Of a DNA stretch of 64,000 nt, positions 1 to 8,153 are shown piece by piece. This DNA comes from Myxococcales bacterium (GTDB taxonomy: Bacteria > Myxococcota_A > Polyangia > Polyangiales > Polyangiaceae), in assembly GCA_903642325.1 (NCBI GenBank), contig CAHJWM010000010.1:1-64000 (forward strand), written 5' to 3'. How positions within the stretch are numbered: position 1 is the stretch's first letter; every line of letters starts with the position of its first letter. The notes under the pieces were generated by a model that was given only the letters and a program-made list of their open reading frames with translations, searched no databases and was not told where the DNA came from. The translations under genes were made by a program, and so were the position numbers.

Positions 1-1
1 G

Positions 2-460
2 GCGGGCTCGGCCGGCGCGGGGGCAGGCGGAGCCCCATCGGCTTTGTGCAGCACGGCGATTCCGGCGCGCACTTCTTGGACCGGAACCGCCATGCCCGAG
101 AGCACCGGTGATCGGGCTAACCTCGCCTTCGACGCCAGCCTGACTACACGTTATTCGACCGGTACGAAGATGATTGGCGGCGAGTGGCTTCAGATTGATT
201 TCACGACGAAGGGTACGGTGGATGAGGTAACGATACTTACTTCCAACGGGGACTACGGGCGGCACCTCAAGATCCGAATGTCAAACACGTCGCAGGATAT
301 GAATGCGCCCGTGTTGGCCGAGGCGGATGGACTCATGGGCCTTCAGACGTTCGACCTGATGCCCACCACCGCGCGCTTCATCCTGATCCAGCAGACTGGC
401 ATGCAGTCGATAGATATGGCTTGGTGGTCGGTATATGACGTGAACGCTTACTGCAAATAG
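2..460 (+). CDS. Discoidin (F5/8 type C)-like protein, C-terminal part
   Basis: This is the 3' end of a gene that enters from the left edge; the frame stays open to base 2 and no convincing start is visible. The first visible residues are a Gly/Ala-rich linker, followed by about 135 residues that look like a discoidin or F5/8 type C beta-sandwich: an N-terminal 'NLAFD' stretch, 'EWLQIDF' and the 'VDEVTILT' strand are typical of this fold. Such domains bind carbohydrate or surfaces in secreted proteins, so an extracellular or periplasmic role is inferred. A linker of this kind often follows a lipoprotein or signal segment, which would lie outside the window. The family call rests on short motifs only. 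Confidence 0.6.
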   Translation, partial: AGSAGAGAGGAPSALCSTAIPARTSWTGTAMPESTGDRANLAFDASLTTRYSTGTKMIGGEWLQIDFTTKGTVDEVTILTSNGDYGRHLKIRMSNTSQDMNAPVLAEADGLMGLQTFDLMPTTARFILIQQTGMQSIDMAWWSVYDVNAYCK

Positions 461-499
461 CGTCGTCGAGCGCGCCGGTTCCGCCACATCGAGTGAGCC

Positions 500-3274
500 T
501 CAGTGCGCGTCGTTCCAATTGGGCCCGTGGCCGACCTCTACCGTCAGCGGCACCGCCAACTCGAAGACGTATTCCATCGCCGCCTTGATCTTCGCTTCCG
601 CTTCGGCCACCTCTGCCTCGGGCACTTCGAACACTAGCTCGTCGTGCACGCTGAGGGTCATGCGCGCGCCCGGCGTGGGCGGGTCTTTGAGCGCGAGCAT
701 CGCGAGCTTCAGCAGGTCCGCGGCGGTACCCTGAATCGGCATGTTCATGGCAATGCGTTCGGCGGCCAAACGCTCGGCGCGATTCGCGCTACGAATCGTG
801 GGTAACAGCCGGCGCCGCCCGAGCAGGCTGCGCACGGCTTCGCCCGCCCGGGCGCGCTCCAGAGTCTCGTTCATGAAGCGGCGTACGCCCTGGTATTGGC
901 GAAAATACGCGGCAATGAAGCTCGACGCCTCCGCACGAGGGATGCCCAGAGATTTGCTGAGCCCGCTGTCACCTTGTCCGTATATCACCCCGAAATTCAC
1001 GGCCTTGGCCCGCGAGCGGTGATCGCGTGTGAGCTCCTCCTCGCGCACCTCGAAGATCTCCATCGCCGTGCGCGTATGAATGTCCTGGCCTGTGCGGAAG
1101 GCGTCGAGCAGTACGGGATCCTGAGACAGGTGCGCCAGCACGCGCAGCTCGATCTGTGAATAGTCTGCGCTGACCAGCACGTGACCGGGCGGCGGCACGA
1201 ATGCCTGTCTGATCTTTCGCCCAAGCTCGGTGCGGATGGGAATGTTCTGCAGGTTCGGATCGGTCGAAGACAGCCGGCCGGTGGCGGCGACCGCTTGCTC
1301 CCAGGACGTATGAATACGCCCCGTGGCCGGGTTCAGGAGCAAGGGTAAGGCATCGATGTACGTGCCCTTGAGCTTGCTCACCTGGCGAATTTCCAAGATC
1401 ACCTTGGGTAGGGGGTGCAGGTCGGCCAAGGCCTCCAGTGTGTCGGCGTCGGTGGAGCGGGATGTCTTCGTCCGGCGTAGCGGTTTGAGCCCGAGCTCGT
1501 CGAACAGCAGCGTCTCGAGTTGGCGCGGCGAGTTGACATTGAAGACCTTGCCCGCAAGCTGATGGGCTTCGCCTTCCAAGCGTTTGATCTCGCGCTCGCA
1601 TTCGCGACCGAGCACGGCTAGGTGCGCCGTGTCGACGAGCACGCCGCGCTCCTCCATGCGCGCCAAGAGCGCGGCCAGCGGCAGCTCCACATCGCGGAGC
1701 AGCTTGTCGAGCCCGTCCTCGGCCAAGCGCGGCTCGAGGCGCTCTCGCAAGTGGTAGCTGAAGACTGCGCTGCCACCCACGAACTGACTGGCCTCTTCGA
1801 CCGACATTTCGTCGAAATCTTGCGGCTTGCCGCGCTTTTTCTTGGTCAGCGAATCGTAGCTCGAGGCCACGATGCCCAGCTCGCGCTCCACCAAGGGCTC
1901 GCGGTCGTTGCGCGCTTCGGGGTCCAGCAGGTAAGCGGAGAGCGCGGCGTCGAACGCATAGCCCGAGAATTCGAGCCCGGCGTGACTTAGGATCACGTCA
2001 ACGCGCTTCAAGTCCAGTGCCGACTTGCGAACGGTCGGGTCAGCCAAGAGCGGCCCCAGATCTCGCTTTATATCAGCCAACGTTAGCTGCGCTGGACAGC
2101 CAATGTAGCGGTGTCCAAGCGGAACATAGACGCCTCTACCCGGCTGCCAGGCGAGGGCCATGCCCACCAATGCCGAGCGCAAGGTGTTCGGCGTGCTGGT
2201 CTCGACGGCAATGGAGAATGCGCCGGCCTCGCGCAGCGTCCGAGCCAGCTCGCGCAGCTCGGCTTGGCCGTTGAGCACGCTGATTTCCGGCGCTCCCAGC
2301 GCTTCTGCCGCCGGCTCGCTGAGCGCGCTCTTACGCGGGGCGGATGGCGCACTCAAAAACAGCGGAGTCTGGCCCGCACTCGACGGTTCAACGCCCTCGT
2401 TGTTCAAGGCCTGCAATTGACGCGTAAACCCGAGCTCGCTGTACAGCGCGCGGAGCGCGTCCACGTCGCGACCGCCATAGCGTAGCGATTCGATGTCGAT
2501 CGAAACCGAGCAATCGGCCTTGAGCGTGACTAGGCGCTGGCTGAGGAACGCCTGCTCGCGGTTCTCGATCAACTTGTCGCGCAGGCCTTTTTTCTTCACC
2601 TCTTCGACGCGTGCATACATGGCCTCCAAGGTGCCGAATTCGAGCAGTAGCTCTTTGGCCGTTTTGGGACCGACCGAGGGCACGCCCGGGATGTTGTCCG
2701 AGGTGTCCCCGGTCAACGCGAGTAGATCGCGCAGCTGGTCGACGCGCACGCCGAAGCGCTCTTCGACCTCCGGCACACCGAAGACGCGGTCACGCATCGT
2801 GTCCCACATGATAGTGCGCTCGCTGACGAGCTGCATCAGGTCCTTGTCGGCGGCCACGATCACTATCTTGAGATGTTGGTTCGCGGTGCACTGCACCACG
2901 CTCGCGATCAAGTCATCGGCCTCTACGCCATCTTGCTTGAATATCGGGATGTTGAAGGCGCGTACGATCTGCTCGCAGCGTGCGATCTGTTGGGACAGAT
3001 CAGCGGGGGATGCCGGTCGGTTGGCTTTGTAAGCCTCGTAAATCTCTTTTCGAAACGTGGCGCGTCCCGAGTCCATCGCGATCGCAAGCAAGGAAGGTTG
3101 GCATTGTCGTACCAGCCGCTCGAGCATGCTCACCGTGCCGTGCACCGCGTGCGTCGGTTCGCCAGCGGGGTTCGAGAGCGGCGCGATCGCGTGGTACGCG
3201 CGCAGCACGTAACTGCTCAGGTCGACGATGTACAAAACATCGGGAGCTCCAGCCGGAAAGAGGGGCGTCGCCAT
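500..3274 (-). CDS. polA: DNA polymerase I
   Basis: PolA of 924 residues, about the usual length, acting in Okazaki fragment maturation and repair. Residues 1 to about 310 form the 5'-3' nuclease domain. The polymerase domain carries motif A (DYSQIELR, 704-711), motif B (Lys757 with the following NFG and YG) and motif C (VHDE, 876-879). The middle domain, about 330-520, aligns with the 3'-5' exonuclease but the acidic metal ligands look lost: the first motif reads AVET instead of DTET, the position of the second Asp is Val in 'DLKRVD', and the third is replaced in 'FVGGSA'. Proofreading is therefore probably absent, as in Taq-type enzymes. The ATG start is divergent from the kinase gene, with 155 bp between them. 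Confidence 0.95.
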   Translation of the reverse strand: MATPLFPAGAPDVLYIVDLSSYVLRAYHAIAPLSNPAGEPTHAVHGTVSMLERLVRQCQPSLLAIAMDSGRATFRKEIYEAYKANRPASPADLSQQIARCEQIVRAFNIPIFKQDGVEADDLIASVVQCTANQHLKIVIVAADKDLMQLVSERTIMWDTMRDRVFGVPEVEERFGVRVDQLRDLLALTGDTSDNIPGVPSVGPKTAKELLLEFGTLEAMYARVEEVKKKGLRDKLIENREQAFLSQRLVTLKADCSVSIDIESLRYGGRDVDALRALYSELGFTRQLQALNNEGVEPSSAGQTPLFLSAPSAPRKSALSEPAAEALGAPEISVLNGQAELRELARTLREAGAFSIAVETSTPNTLRSALVGMALAWQPGRGVYVPLGHRYIGCPAQLTLADIKRDLGPLLADPTVRKSALDLKRVDVILSHAGLEFSGYAFDAALSAYLLDPEARNDREPLVERELGIVASSYDSLTKKKRGKPQDFDEMSVEEASQFVGGSAVFSYHLRERLEPRLAEDGLDKLLRDVELPLAALLARMEERGVLVDTAHLAVLGRECEREIKRLEGEAHQLAGKVFNVNSPRQLETLLFDELGLKPLRRTKTSRSTDADTLEALADLHPLPKVILEIRQVSKLKGTYIDALPLLLNPATGRIHTSWEQAVAATGRLSSTDPNLQNIPIRTELGRKIRQAFVPPPGHVLVSADYSQIELRVLAHLSQDPVLLDAFRTGQDIHTRTAMEIFEVREEELTRDHRSRAKAVNFGVIYGQGDSGLSKSLGIPRAEASSFIAAYFRQYQGVRRFMNETLERARAGEAVRSLLGRRRLLPTIRSANRAERLAAERIAMNMPIQGTAADLLKLAMLALKDPPTPGARMTLSVHDELVFEVPEAEVAEAEAKIKAAMEYVFELAVPLTVEVGHGPNWNDAH

Positions 3275-3429
3275 GGCGGCGTCTTAACCCGACTCGTCGG
3301 ACGCGGCGGGAGCCGTAACGTAACGGCGTTCTTTCCGTGTGGCGGCCTCAGGGCCGGTCGGCTTCAGGCGGTGCGCCCGCACGCGGGCTCCTGGATCCGC
3401 GGGCCGGGGCCCGCTAACATGAGAAGCTC

Positions 3430-4839
3430 GTGGCCAACTCGGATCTCATCGCTCCACCGGGCTTGGTGGCGGGAAAATACCGCCTCACGCGGCTACTCGG
3501 TCGCGGCGGAATGGGCGCGGTTTGGGAGGCAACGCACGCATCTCTGGGGACGCGCGTGGCGGTGAAGCTCATCGACGCCGAATACGCCGAAAGCCCCGAG
3601 GCCCGCCGCCGGTTCGAAAACGAGGCCCGAGCCGCGGCTAAGTTACGCAGCAAGCACGTGGTCGAGGTCTACGACCACGGCGTTTCGGAGGACGGCCGAC
3701 CGTTCATCGTCATGGAATTCCTGCAAGGCGAGCCGCTCGACAAGCGGCTGGATCGCCTCGGTCGGCTGCCCGCCAAAGACACCGCTCAAATCATCCTGCA
3801 GGTGTGTCGCGCGCTGACCAAGGCTCACGCCGCAGGCGTGGTGCACCGCGATCTGAAACCCGAAAATGTGTTCCTGGTTTGGGACGATGACGAGGGCACT
3901 GACGTGGTCAAAGTCGTCGACTTCGGCATCGCGAAATTCACCGATGCTTCATTCGCGGTGTCGTCCTCGTCGACCCGCACGGGTTCCGTGCTGGGCACTC
4001 CGCACTACATGAGCCCGGAGCAAGCGCGTGGCCTGCGGAATCTCGACTATCGCTCGGACCTGTGGTCCGTCTCGGTGATCGCCTACCGCTGTATCGTCGG
4101 CGCTTTGCCCTTCGAAGGCGAAGCGGTAGGCGATCTCTTGGTCAAGCTGTGCACGGCACCGATCCCCGTGCCCTCGCACATCGTTCGCGATATTCCACCG
4201 GGCTTCGACGCCTGGCTCGCCAAGTCTTTGAATCGCGATCCCGCACACCGCTTCACGTCTGCCGCGCAGTTGGCGGATTCGCTGGCCGCGGTCTGTGGTC
4301 TGTCCTTACGCGGTCACTTCGGGAGCAGTGAGCTGCCAATGCAGGCCGGGAGTGGCGGGTACGCGGCGCTCGGCACCGGCCCGAGGGCGGCCTTCAGCAC
4401 CGATCCGAACGCCCAGGCGCCGATCGGTCAGGCCGGGTCTGCCACCGGCGCACCGACCACTCAAACACCGGCACCGATGCGGGCGCCCACCTTGCCGCGG
4501 ACGAGCGTGGGGGCGATCATCGCGGCCTCGCTCACCGCACTCGTCGTACTCGGCATTGGTGGCGCCCTGCTCGTCAAGCGCCTCAGCGGGGAGCGGCCCA
4601 CGGAGGCCACGTTGGTCCCTACAGGTGCAGCGTCTGCCGCCGCTCCGGAACCCGCGCCTGCAGTCCTCCCGCCGGCGCCCGTTGTGGTGGCATCGGCGCC
4701 CAGTGTCGCGCCGAGCCCGGCTCCGGCCCCCACCGCGCCGCCGGTACGGGCACGTCAGGCGCCGCACTCGCCCGCGGCGAAGGGTCCCGCGGCGCCGGCG
4801 CCGCCCCCCCGCAGAGACCGGGACGACATTGGCTTCTGA
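3430..4839 (+). CDS. Membrane-anchored Ser/Thr protein kinase (PknB/Pkn type)
   Basis: A eukaryotic-like protein kinase. The kinase domain spans about residues 17-285, with a glycine loop (GRGGMG, 24-29), catalytic Lys46, the HRDLKPEN loop with Asp141, the DFG with Asp164 and the MSPE activation-segment end near 194-197, so it should be active. A Ser/Thr-rich activation loop lies between 174 and 190. A single membrane segment follows at about 360-383, and the remaining 85 residues are Ala/Pro-rich, an extended extracytoplasmic tail with no recognised sensor domain. Topology is N-terminal kinase in the cytoplasm. The start is GTG. This multiplied kinase type is a hallmark of myxobacteria; its targets could include the FHA proteins encoded elsewhere in the window, which is a guess. 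Confidence 0.93.
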   Translation: MANSDLIAPPGLVAGKYRLTRLLGRGGMGAVWEATHASLGTRVAVKLIDAEYAESPEARRRFENEARAAAKLRSKHVVEVYDHGVSEDGRPFIVMEFLQGEPLDKRLDRLGRLPAKDTAQIILQVCRALTKAHAAGVVHRDLKPENVFLVWDDDEGTDVVKVVDFGIAKFTDASFAVSSSSTRTGSVLGTPHYMSPEQARGLRNLDYRSDLWSVSVIAYRCIVGALPFEGEAVGDLLVKLCTAPIPVPSHIVRDIPPGFDAWLAKSLNRDPAHRFTSAAQLADSLAAVCGLSLRGHFGSSELPMQAGSGGYAALGTGPRAAFSTDPNAQAPIGQAGSATGAPTTQTPAPMRAPTLPRTSVGAIIAASLTALVVLGIGGALLVKRLSGERPTEATLVPTGAASAAAPEPAPAVLPPAPVVVASAPSVAPSPAPAPTAPPVRARQAPHSPAAKGPAAPAPPPRRDRDDIGF

Positions 4840-4968
4840 CTAGGCGCGGCTCGGGCAACGGGCTCAGCACGCGAACCGTCGGCATTACGGGGTACGACAG
4901 GAACGTGCAATGTATTACATCTGGATGACAATCAGGCGTTCAGTGTTTGCTAATGCTCATGACGAAGC

Positions 4969-6510
4969 ATGCAAATTGCCCTTCTTGCGCTGTATTGCAG
5001 CGTACTTTTGGTCCTCTGTACCTACGGTGCGCACCGCGCTTCGCTCGTGTTTCAGTGCTTGCGCTACAAGCGTCGCTTAGAGCGCGCCGCCCGCTCGGTC
5101 CCGGTTCCAGAGCTCCTTTTGCCCACGGTGACCGTGCAGCTGCCCTTGTACAACGAGGCGACCGTCGTGCGCCGCTTGCTGGAAGCGGCGGGTGCTCTCG
5201 ACTACCCGAATCACCTGCTCGAGCTGCAGGTGCTCGACGACTCCACGGACGAGACCGAAGGGATTGCCCGAGCCGCGGTCGACGAGCTGCGTGACCGCGG
5301 CATCAACGCCGTTTATCTGCGCCGACCCGACCGCCACGGCTACAAGGCGGGTGCGCTCGAGTTCGGGCTTCGGCAAGCGTCTGGTGACCTGATAGCGATC
5401 TTCGATGCGGACTTCGTGCCGCAAGCATCGTTCTTGCGCGACATCGTCGGGCACTTCGCGGACCCGCGCATCGGCATGGTGCAGACGCGCTGGGAGCACA
5501 TGAACCGCGACCACAGCTTACTCACCAGCATCCAAGCACTGATGCTGGACGGCCATCACATGGTGGAGAATCGCGCGCGTTTCGGCGCTGGTAACATGTT
5601 CAATTTTTCCGGCACGGGCGGGATGTGGCGTCGTCAGGCCATCCATGACGCGGGCGGGTGGCAGCACGATACGCTCACCGAAGATCTGGATTTGTCTTAC
5701 CGCGCGCAGCTCGCCGGCTGGCGTTTCGTCTATCGGGGTGACGTGCTCACGCCGGCCGAGCTTCCCGAAGACATGTCGTCCTTCCGCGCTCAACAGTATC
5801 GCTGGGCGAAGGGCACCGTGCAGACGGCGCGTAAGCTGCTCGTGCGGGTCGCCAAGTCGGAGCTCACGCTGGCGCAGAGGTTAGAGGCTTGTTTTCACAT
5901 GCTCCCGCACCTCGCTTATCCGATGATGGTGCTGCTCACCTTGCTGCTCCTGCCAGCGCTCGTGTTCATGCCCGCCAGCGACGTGCGCACTTTGCTGCTC
6001 ATCGATTTGCCGCTCTGCATTGGGGCGACGGGCTCGTTGGCCACGTTCTACGCCATGGCCGAGGTCGCGCAGGGCCGTTCGGCGTGGGGCGCCATGAAGC
6101 GATTGCCGGCGCTGATCGCGCTGGGCGCGGGCCTCGCGCCGCACCTGAGCTCCGCCGTGATCGACGGCATGCGCTCCATGTCCGGTGAATTCGTGCGCAC
6201 GCCCAAGCGCGGCGAGCAACGGGGCCGCTATCGGCAGTATGCGAAGTTGCCGCTGACCGAGGTCGCCTTGGCCGCTGTGTGCGCTTGCAGCGTCGTTGCG
6301 TCCGTGCAAACGGGCCACTATTTCGCGACGCCCTTCGCTGCCCTCTTCATGTCCGGCTACGCCTACGTCGCGGCCTTGGTCATTCAAGAGCAGTTCGGCT
6401 TTGGCCGCTCGGGCGTCACTCGTGCGTTCGGCTCGGGCGCGTCCGTCGAAGACGGCCCCGAGAGTGGTCGCTCTGCCGCGCGCGAGGCTGGCATGGCGCC
6501 GGCCGCTTAG
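4969..6510 (+). CDS. Family 2 glycosyltransferase, cellulose/mannan synthase-like
   Basis: A processive-type GT2 membrane enzyme of 513 residues. An N-terminal membrane segment (about 2-20) precedes the catalytic domain, which holds the conserved signature in order: DD at 90-91, DAD at 146-148, TED at 237-239 and the QxxRW box at 275-279. Several membrane segments follow from about 305 to 470. The motif spacing and the 'GTGGMWRR' acceptor-site stretch resemble plant CslA-like mannan synthases and bacterial homologues more than BcsA, and no PilZ domain is seen. It likely polymerises a beta-linked polysaccharide at the inner membrane. No polysaccharide export genes are adjacent. A short palindrome (4910-4920) lies about 50 bp upstream of the ATG and might be an operator. 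Confidence 0.88.
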   Translation: MQIALLALYCSVLLVLCTYGAHRASLVFQCLRYKRRLERAARSVPVPELLLPTVTVQLPLYNEATVVRRLLEAAGALDYPNHLLELQVLDDSTDETEGIARAAVDELRDRGINAVYLRRPDRHGYKAGALEFGLRQASGDLIAIFDADFVPQASFLRDIVGHFADPRIGMVQTRWEHMNRDHSLLTSIQALMLDGHHMVENRARFGAGNMFNFSGTGGMWRRQAIHDAGGWQHDTLTEDLDLSYRAQLAGWRFVYRGDVLTPAELPEDMSSFRAQQYRWAKGTVQTARKLLVRVAKSELTLAQRLEACFHMLPHLAYPMMVLLTLLLLPALVFMPASDVRTLLLIDLPLCIGATGSLATFYAMAEVAQGRSAWGAMKRLPALIALGAGLAPHLSSAVIDGMRSMSGEFVRTPKRGEQRGRYRQYAKLPLTEVALAAVCACSVVASVQTGHYFATPFAALFMSGYAYVAALVIQEQFGFGRSGVTRAFGSGASVEDGPESGRSAAREAGMAPAA

Positions 6511-6726
6511 ATGTTACGGGCATCGTTGGTGTTCTTTCTTTAGCTCACTCTCCGGCGAGGGCGCCCTCGCTTCTGCAAGCGCCGTACGGCTTTGGCTTTT
6601 AGGGCGCTGAAGGAAGAGTCGGCAAGAGCAGACGCGAGCTTACGTATGGACTTCCTCAAGCCCCCCGGTAATATCTAGCTACGCTGGCCCTCACGTTCTC
6701 TCACGAGGCTAGCTCCTAGGGCGACC

Positions 6727-7056
6727 ATGACCAAGGCTGAGATCGTTCAAGCCGTGTACTCCCGATTGGGAGGGTTTTCGAAGAAAGAGTCCGCGGACCT
6801 CGTCGACCTCGTCTTCGAGACGATGAAGGAAACTCTCGGCCGCGGCGAGAAGATCAAAATCTCCGGCTTCGGGAACTTCGTGCTGCGGGACAAGCGCCAG
6901 AGGCAAGGCCGGAACCCGCAGACGGGAGAGCCCATCACGATCACCGAGCGTCGTGTGTTGAACTTCAAGGCAAGCCAGCTCTTGAAGGAAGCGCTGAACG
7001 ACGCCGTCGCCGAAGCTTCGCCTGCCGCTGAACCCCTTCAGCCTGCCAAGGTTTGA
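6727..7056 (+). CDS. ihfA: Integration host factor subunit alpha
   Basis: A 109-residue member of the HU/IHF family. It has the N-terminal helices, the 'KISGFGNF' strand, and the DNA-intercalating beta-arm centred on 'RNPQTGEPI' with the minor-groove Pro. The alpha type is supported by the 'LRDK' and 'ITITERRVL' stretches. IHF bends DNA and supports recombination, replication and sigma-54-type transcription. A short Ala/Pro-rich extension at the C-terminus goes beyond the usual end. The MerR-like gene begins inside or just after the stop codon, a pairing found in many deltaproteobacteria-like genomes, so co-translation is likely. The 216 bp upstream hold no gene. Confidence 0.94.
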   Translation: MTKAEIVQAVYSRLGGFSKKESADLVDLVFETMKETLGRGEKIKISGFGNFVLRDKRQRQGRNPQTGEPITITERRVLNFKASQLLKEALNDAVAEASPAAEPLQPAKV

Positions 7057-7490
7057 CCGTGTCCGACGTGCTGCGCGAGCTTCCGGTCAAACTCTATTAT
7101 CGCATCGGAGAGGTATCCGAGATCGTCGGCGTCGAGCCGCACGTGCTCCGTTATTGGGAAACCGAATTTCGTTCGATTCGACCGCAGAAGTCGCGCAAGG
7201 GTCAACGTATCTACTCGCGGCGCGACGTGGACAAACTGCTCAAGGTCAAGGACCTGCTGTACGCGCACGGCTTTACCATTGCGGGCGCTCGCAAACGGCT
7301 GCGCGAAGGCGGCGCCGAGCCAGAAGCGCAGGCCATAGTCCCCGCGGTAGCCCCGCCAGCGCCTCGCCCCGGCGCGCCCCTGCGCGCGGCTTTAGCCGAG
7401 ATTCGACGCGATATCGTGGCTCTACTGTCCGAGCTCGAGAATCCGAGCGTAGAAGTGTCCGGTCGCGCGCAGGGGGCCACGGCGGGCTGA
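7053..7490 (+). CDS. MerR-family transcriptional regulator
   Basis: A 145-residue protein whose first 75 residues are a winged-helix MerR DNA-binding domain ('YYRIGEVSEIVGVEPHVLRYW' begins the helix-turn-helix, with the wing around 'GQRIYSRRDVDKL'). There is no obvious cysteine-based metal site or large ligand domain; after residue 90 the sequence is Pro/Ala-rich and then has one amphipathic helix. Two starts are possible: a TTG at 7053 that overlaps the ihfA stop, or a GTG at 7059; both keep the domain. Gene order ihfA-merR is a recurrent pair and suggests a shared function, but the regulated genes are unknown. Confidence 0.88.
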   Translation: MTVSDVLRELPVKLYYRIGEVSEIVGVEPHVLRYWETEFRSIRPQKSRKGQRIYSRRDVDKLLKVKDLLYAHGFTIAGARKRLREGGAEPEAQAIVPAVAPPAPRPGAPLRAALAEIRRDIVALLSELENPSVEVSGRAQGATAG

Positions 7491-7615
7491 GCGGCGGCCG
7501 ATCTAGCTCCGCTATCCGCTGGCCGTGCGTGGGACGTAATATATCCGAGCGCGCTTGACGCCTCCCTGGCTCGAGTTCACATGCCTTCGGTCACTGTGTT
7601 GTAGGAGGAGTCCCG

Positions 7616-8149
7616 ATGGCTGAAGGTCTGAATCGCGTCATGTTGCTCGGAAACCTCGGCGCCGATCCCGAGCTCAAGATGACGAGCGGTGGTCAAGCCG
7701 TGCTCAAGCTGCGGCTCGCCACTTCGGAGACGTATCTGGATCGAAACAAGGTGCGCCAGGAGCGCACCGAATGGCACAGCGTAGTGGTCTGGGGCAAGCG
7801 CGCCGAGGCACTCGGTAAGTTTTTGACCAAGGGCTCACGCCTGTTCATCGAGGGCGGGCTCCGCACCTCGAACTACGAAGACAAGGACGGCAACAAGCGT
7901 TACCGAACCGAGATCGTAGCCAGCAACATCATCCTATCCGGCGGCGGTCGTGGCGGTGCGGGTGGCGGTGGGGGCGGTGGGGGCGGTGGTGATTACGGCG
8001 ACGACTTCGGAGGGCCCGGCGGCGGTGGTCGCGGCGGTGGTGGCGGCGCACCTTCGGGCGGCGGCGCACCTTCGGGTGGCGGCGCACCTTCGGGCGGCGG
8101 CGGGTTCGACGATGCCGATTACGGCGGGGACGACGACATCCCGTTCTGA
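7616..8149 (+). CDS. ssb: Single-stranded DNA-binding protein
   Basis: SSB of 177 residues. The OB-fold occupies about residues 3-108 ('NRVMLLGNLGADPE' at the start and 'RYRTEIVA' at the end). A Gly-rich disordered linker follows, including three perfect-length copies of a GGAPSG unit, and the protein ends in the acidic tip DDDIPF that recruits partner proteins of replication and repair. The start is an ATG with a strong purine-rich ribosome site (AGGAGGAG) about 7 bases ahead. The linker DNA is a run of G-rich tandem repeats, so its length is likely to vary between strains. The next gene starts 4 bp downstream. Confidence 0.96.
   Translation: MAEGLNRVMLLGNLGADPELKMTSGGQAVLKLRLATSETYLDRNKVRQERTEWHSVVVWGKRAEALGKFLTKGSRLFIEGGLRTSNYEDKDGNKRYRTEIVASNIILSGGGRGGAGGGGGGGGGGDYGDDFGGPGGGGRGGGGGAPSGGGAPSGGGAPSGGGGFDDADYGGDDDIPF
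8042..8095 (+). repeat. Three 18-bp tandem repeats in the ssb linker
   Basis: Three consecutive 18-bp units, differing at one third-codon position, encode GGAPSG three times in frame (residues 143-160 of SSB). They follow a longer irregular G/C-rich stretch. Repeat expansion or contraction here would change linker length without a frameshift because the unit is a multiple of three. Confidence 0.9.
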
Positions 8150-8153
8150 GCGG

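Noticed and set aside
969-1601. Minus-strand ORF of 210 codons inside polA
   Set aside because: It is a shadow frame of polA without motifs and with Arg/Ala-rich low-quality sequence.
7950-8153. Long open frame that would extend the secreted protein gene into ssb
   Set aside because: It is antiphase to the Gly-rich linker of ssb and has no protein-like character; the signal peptide begins at 8154.
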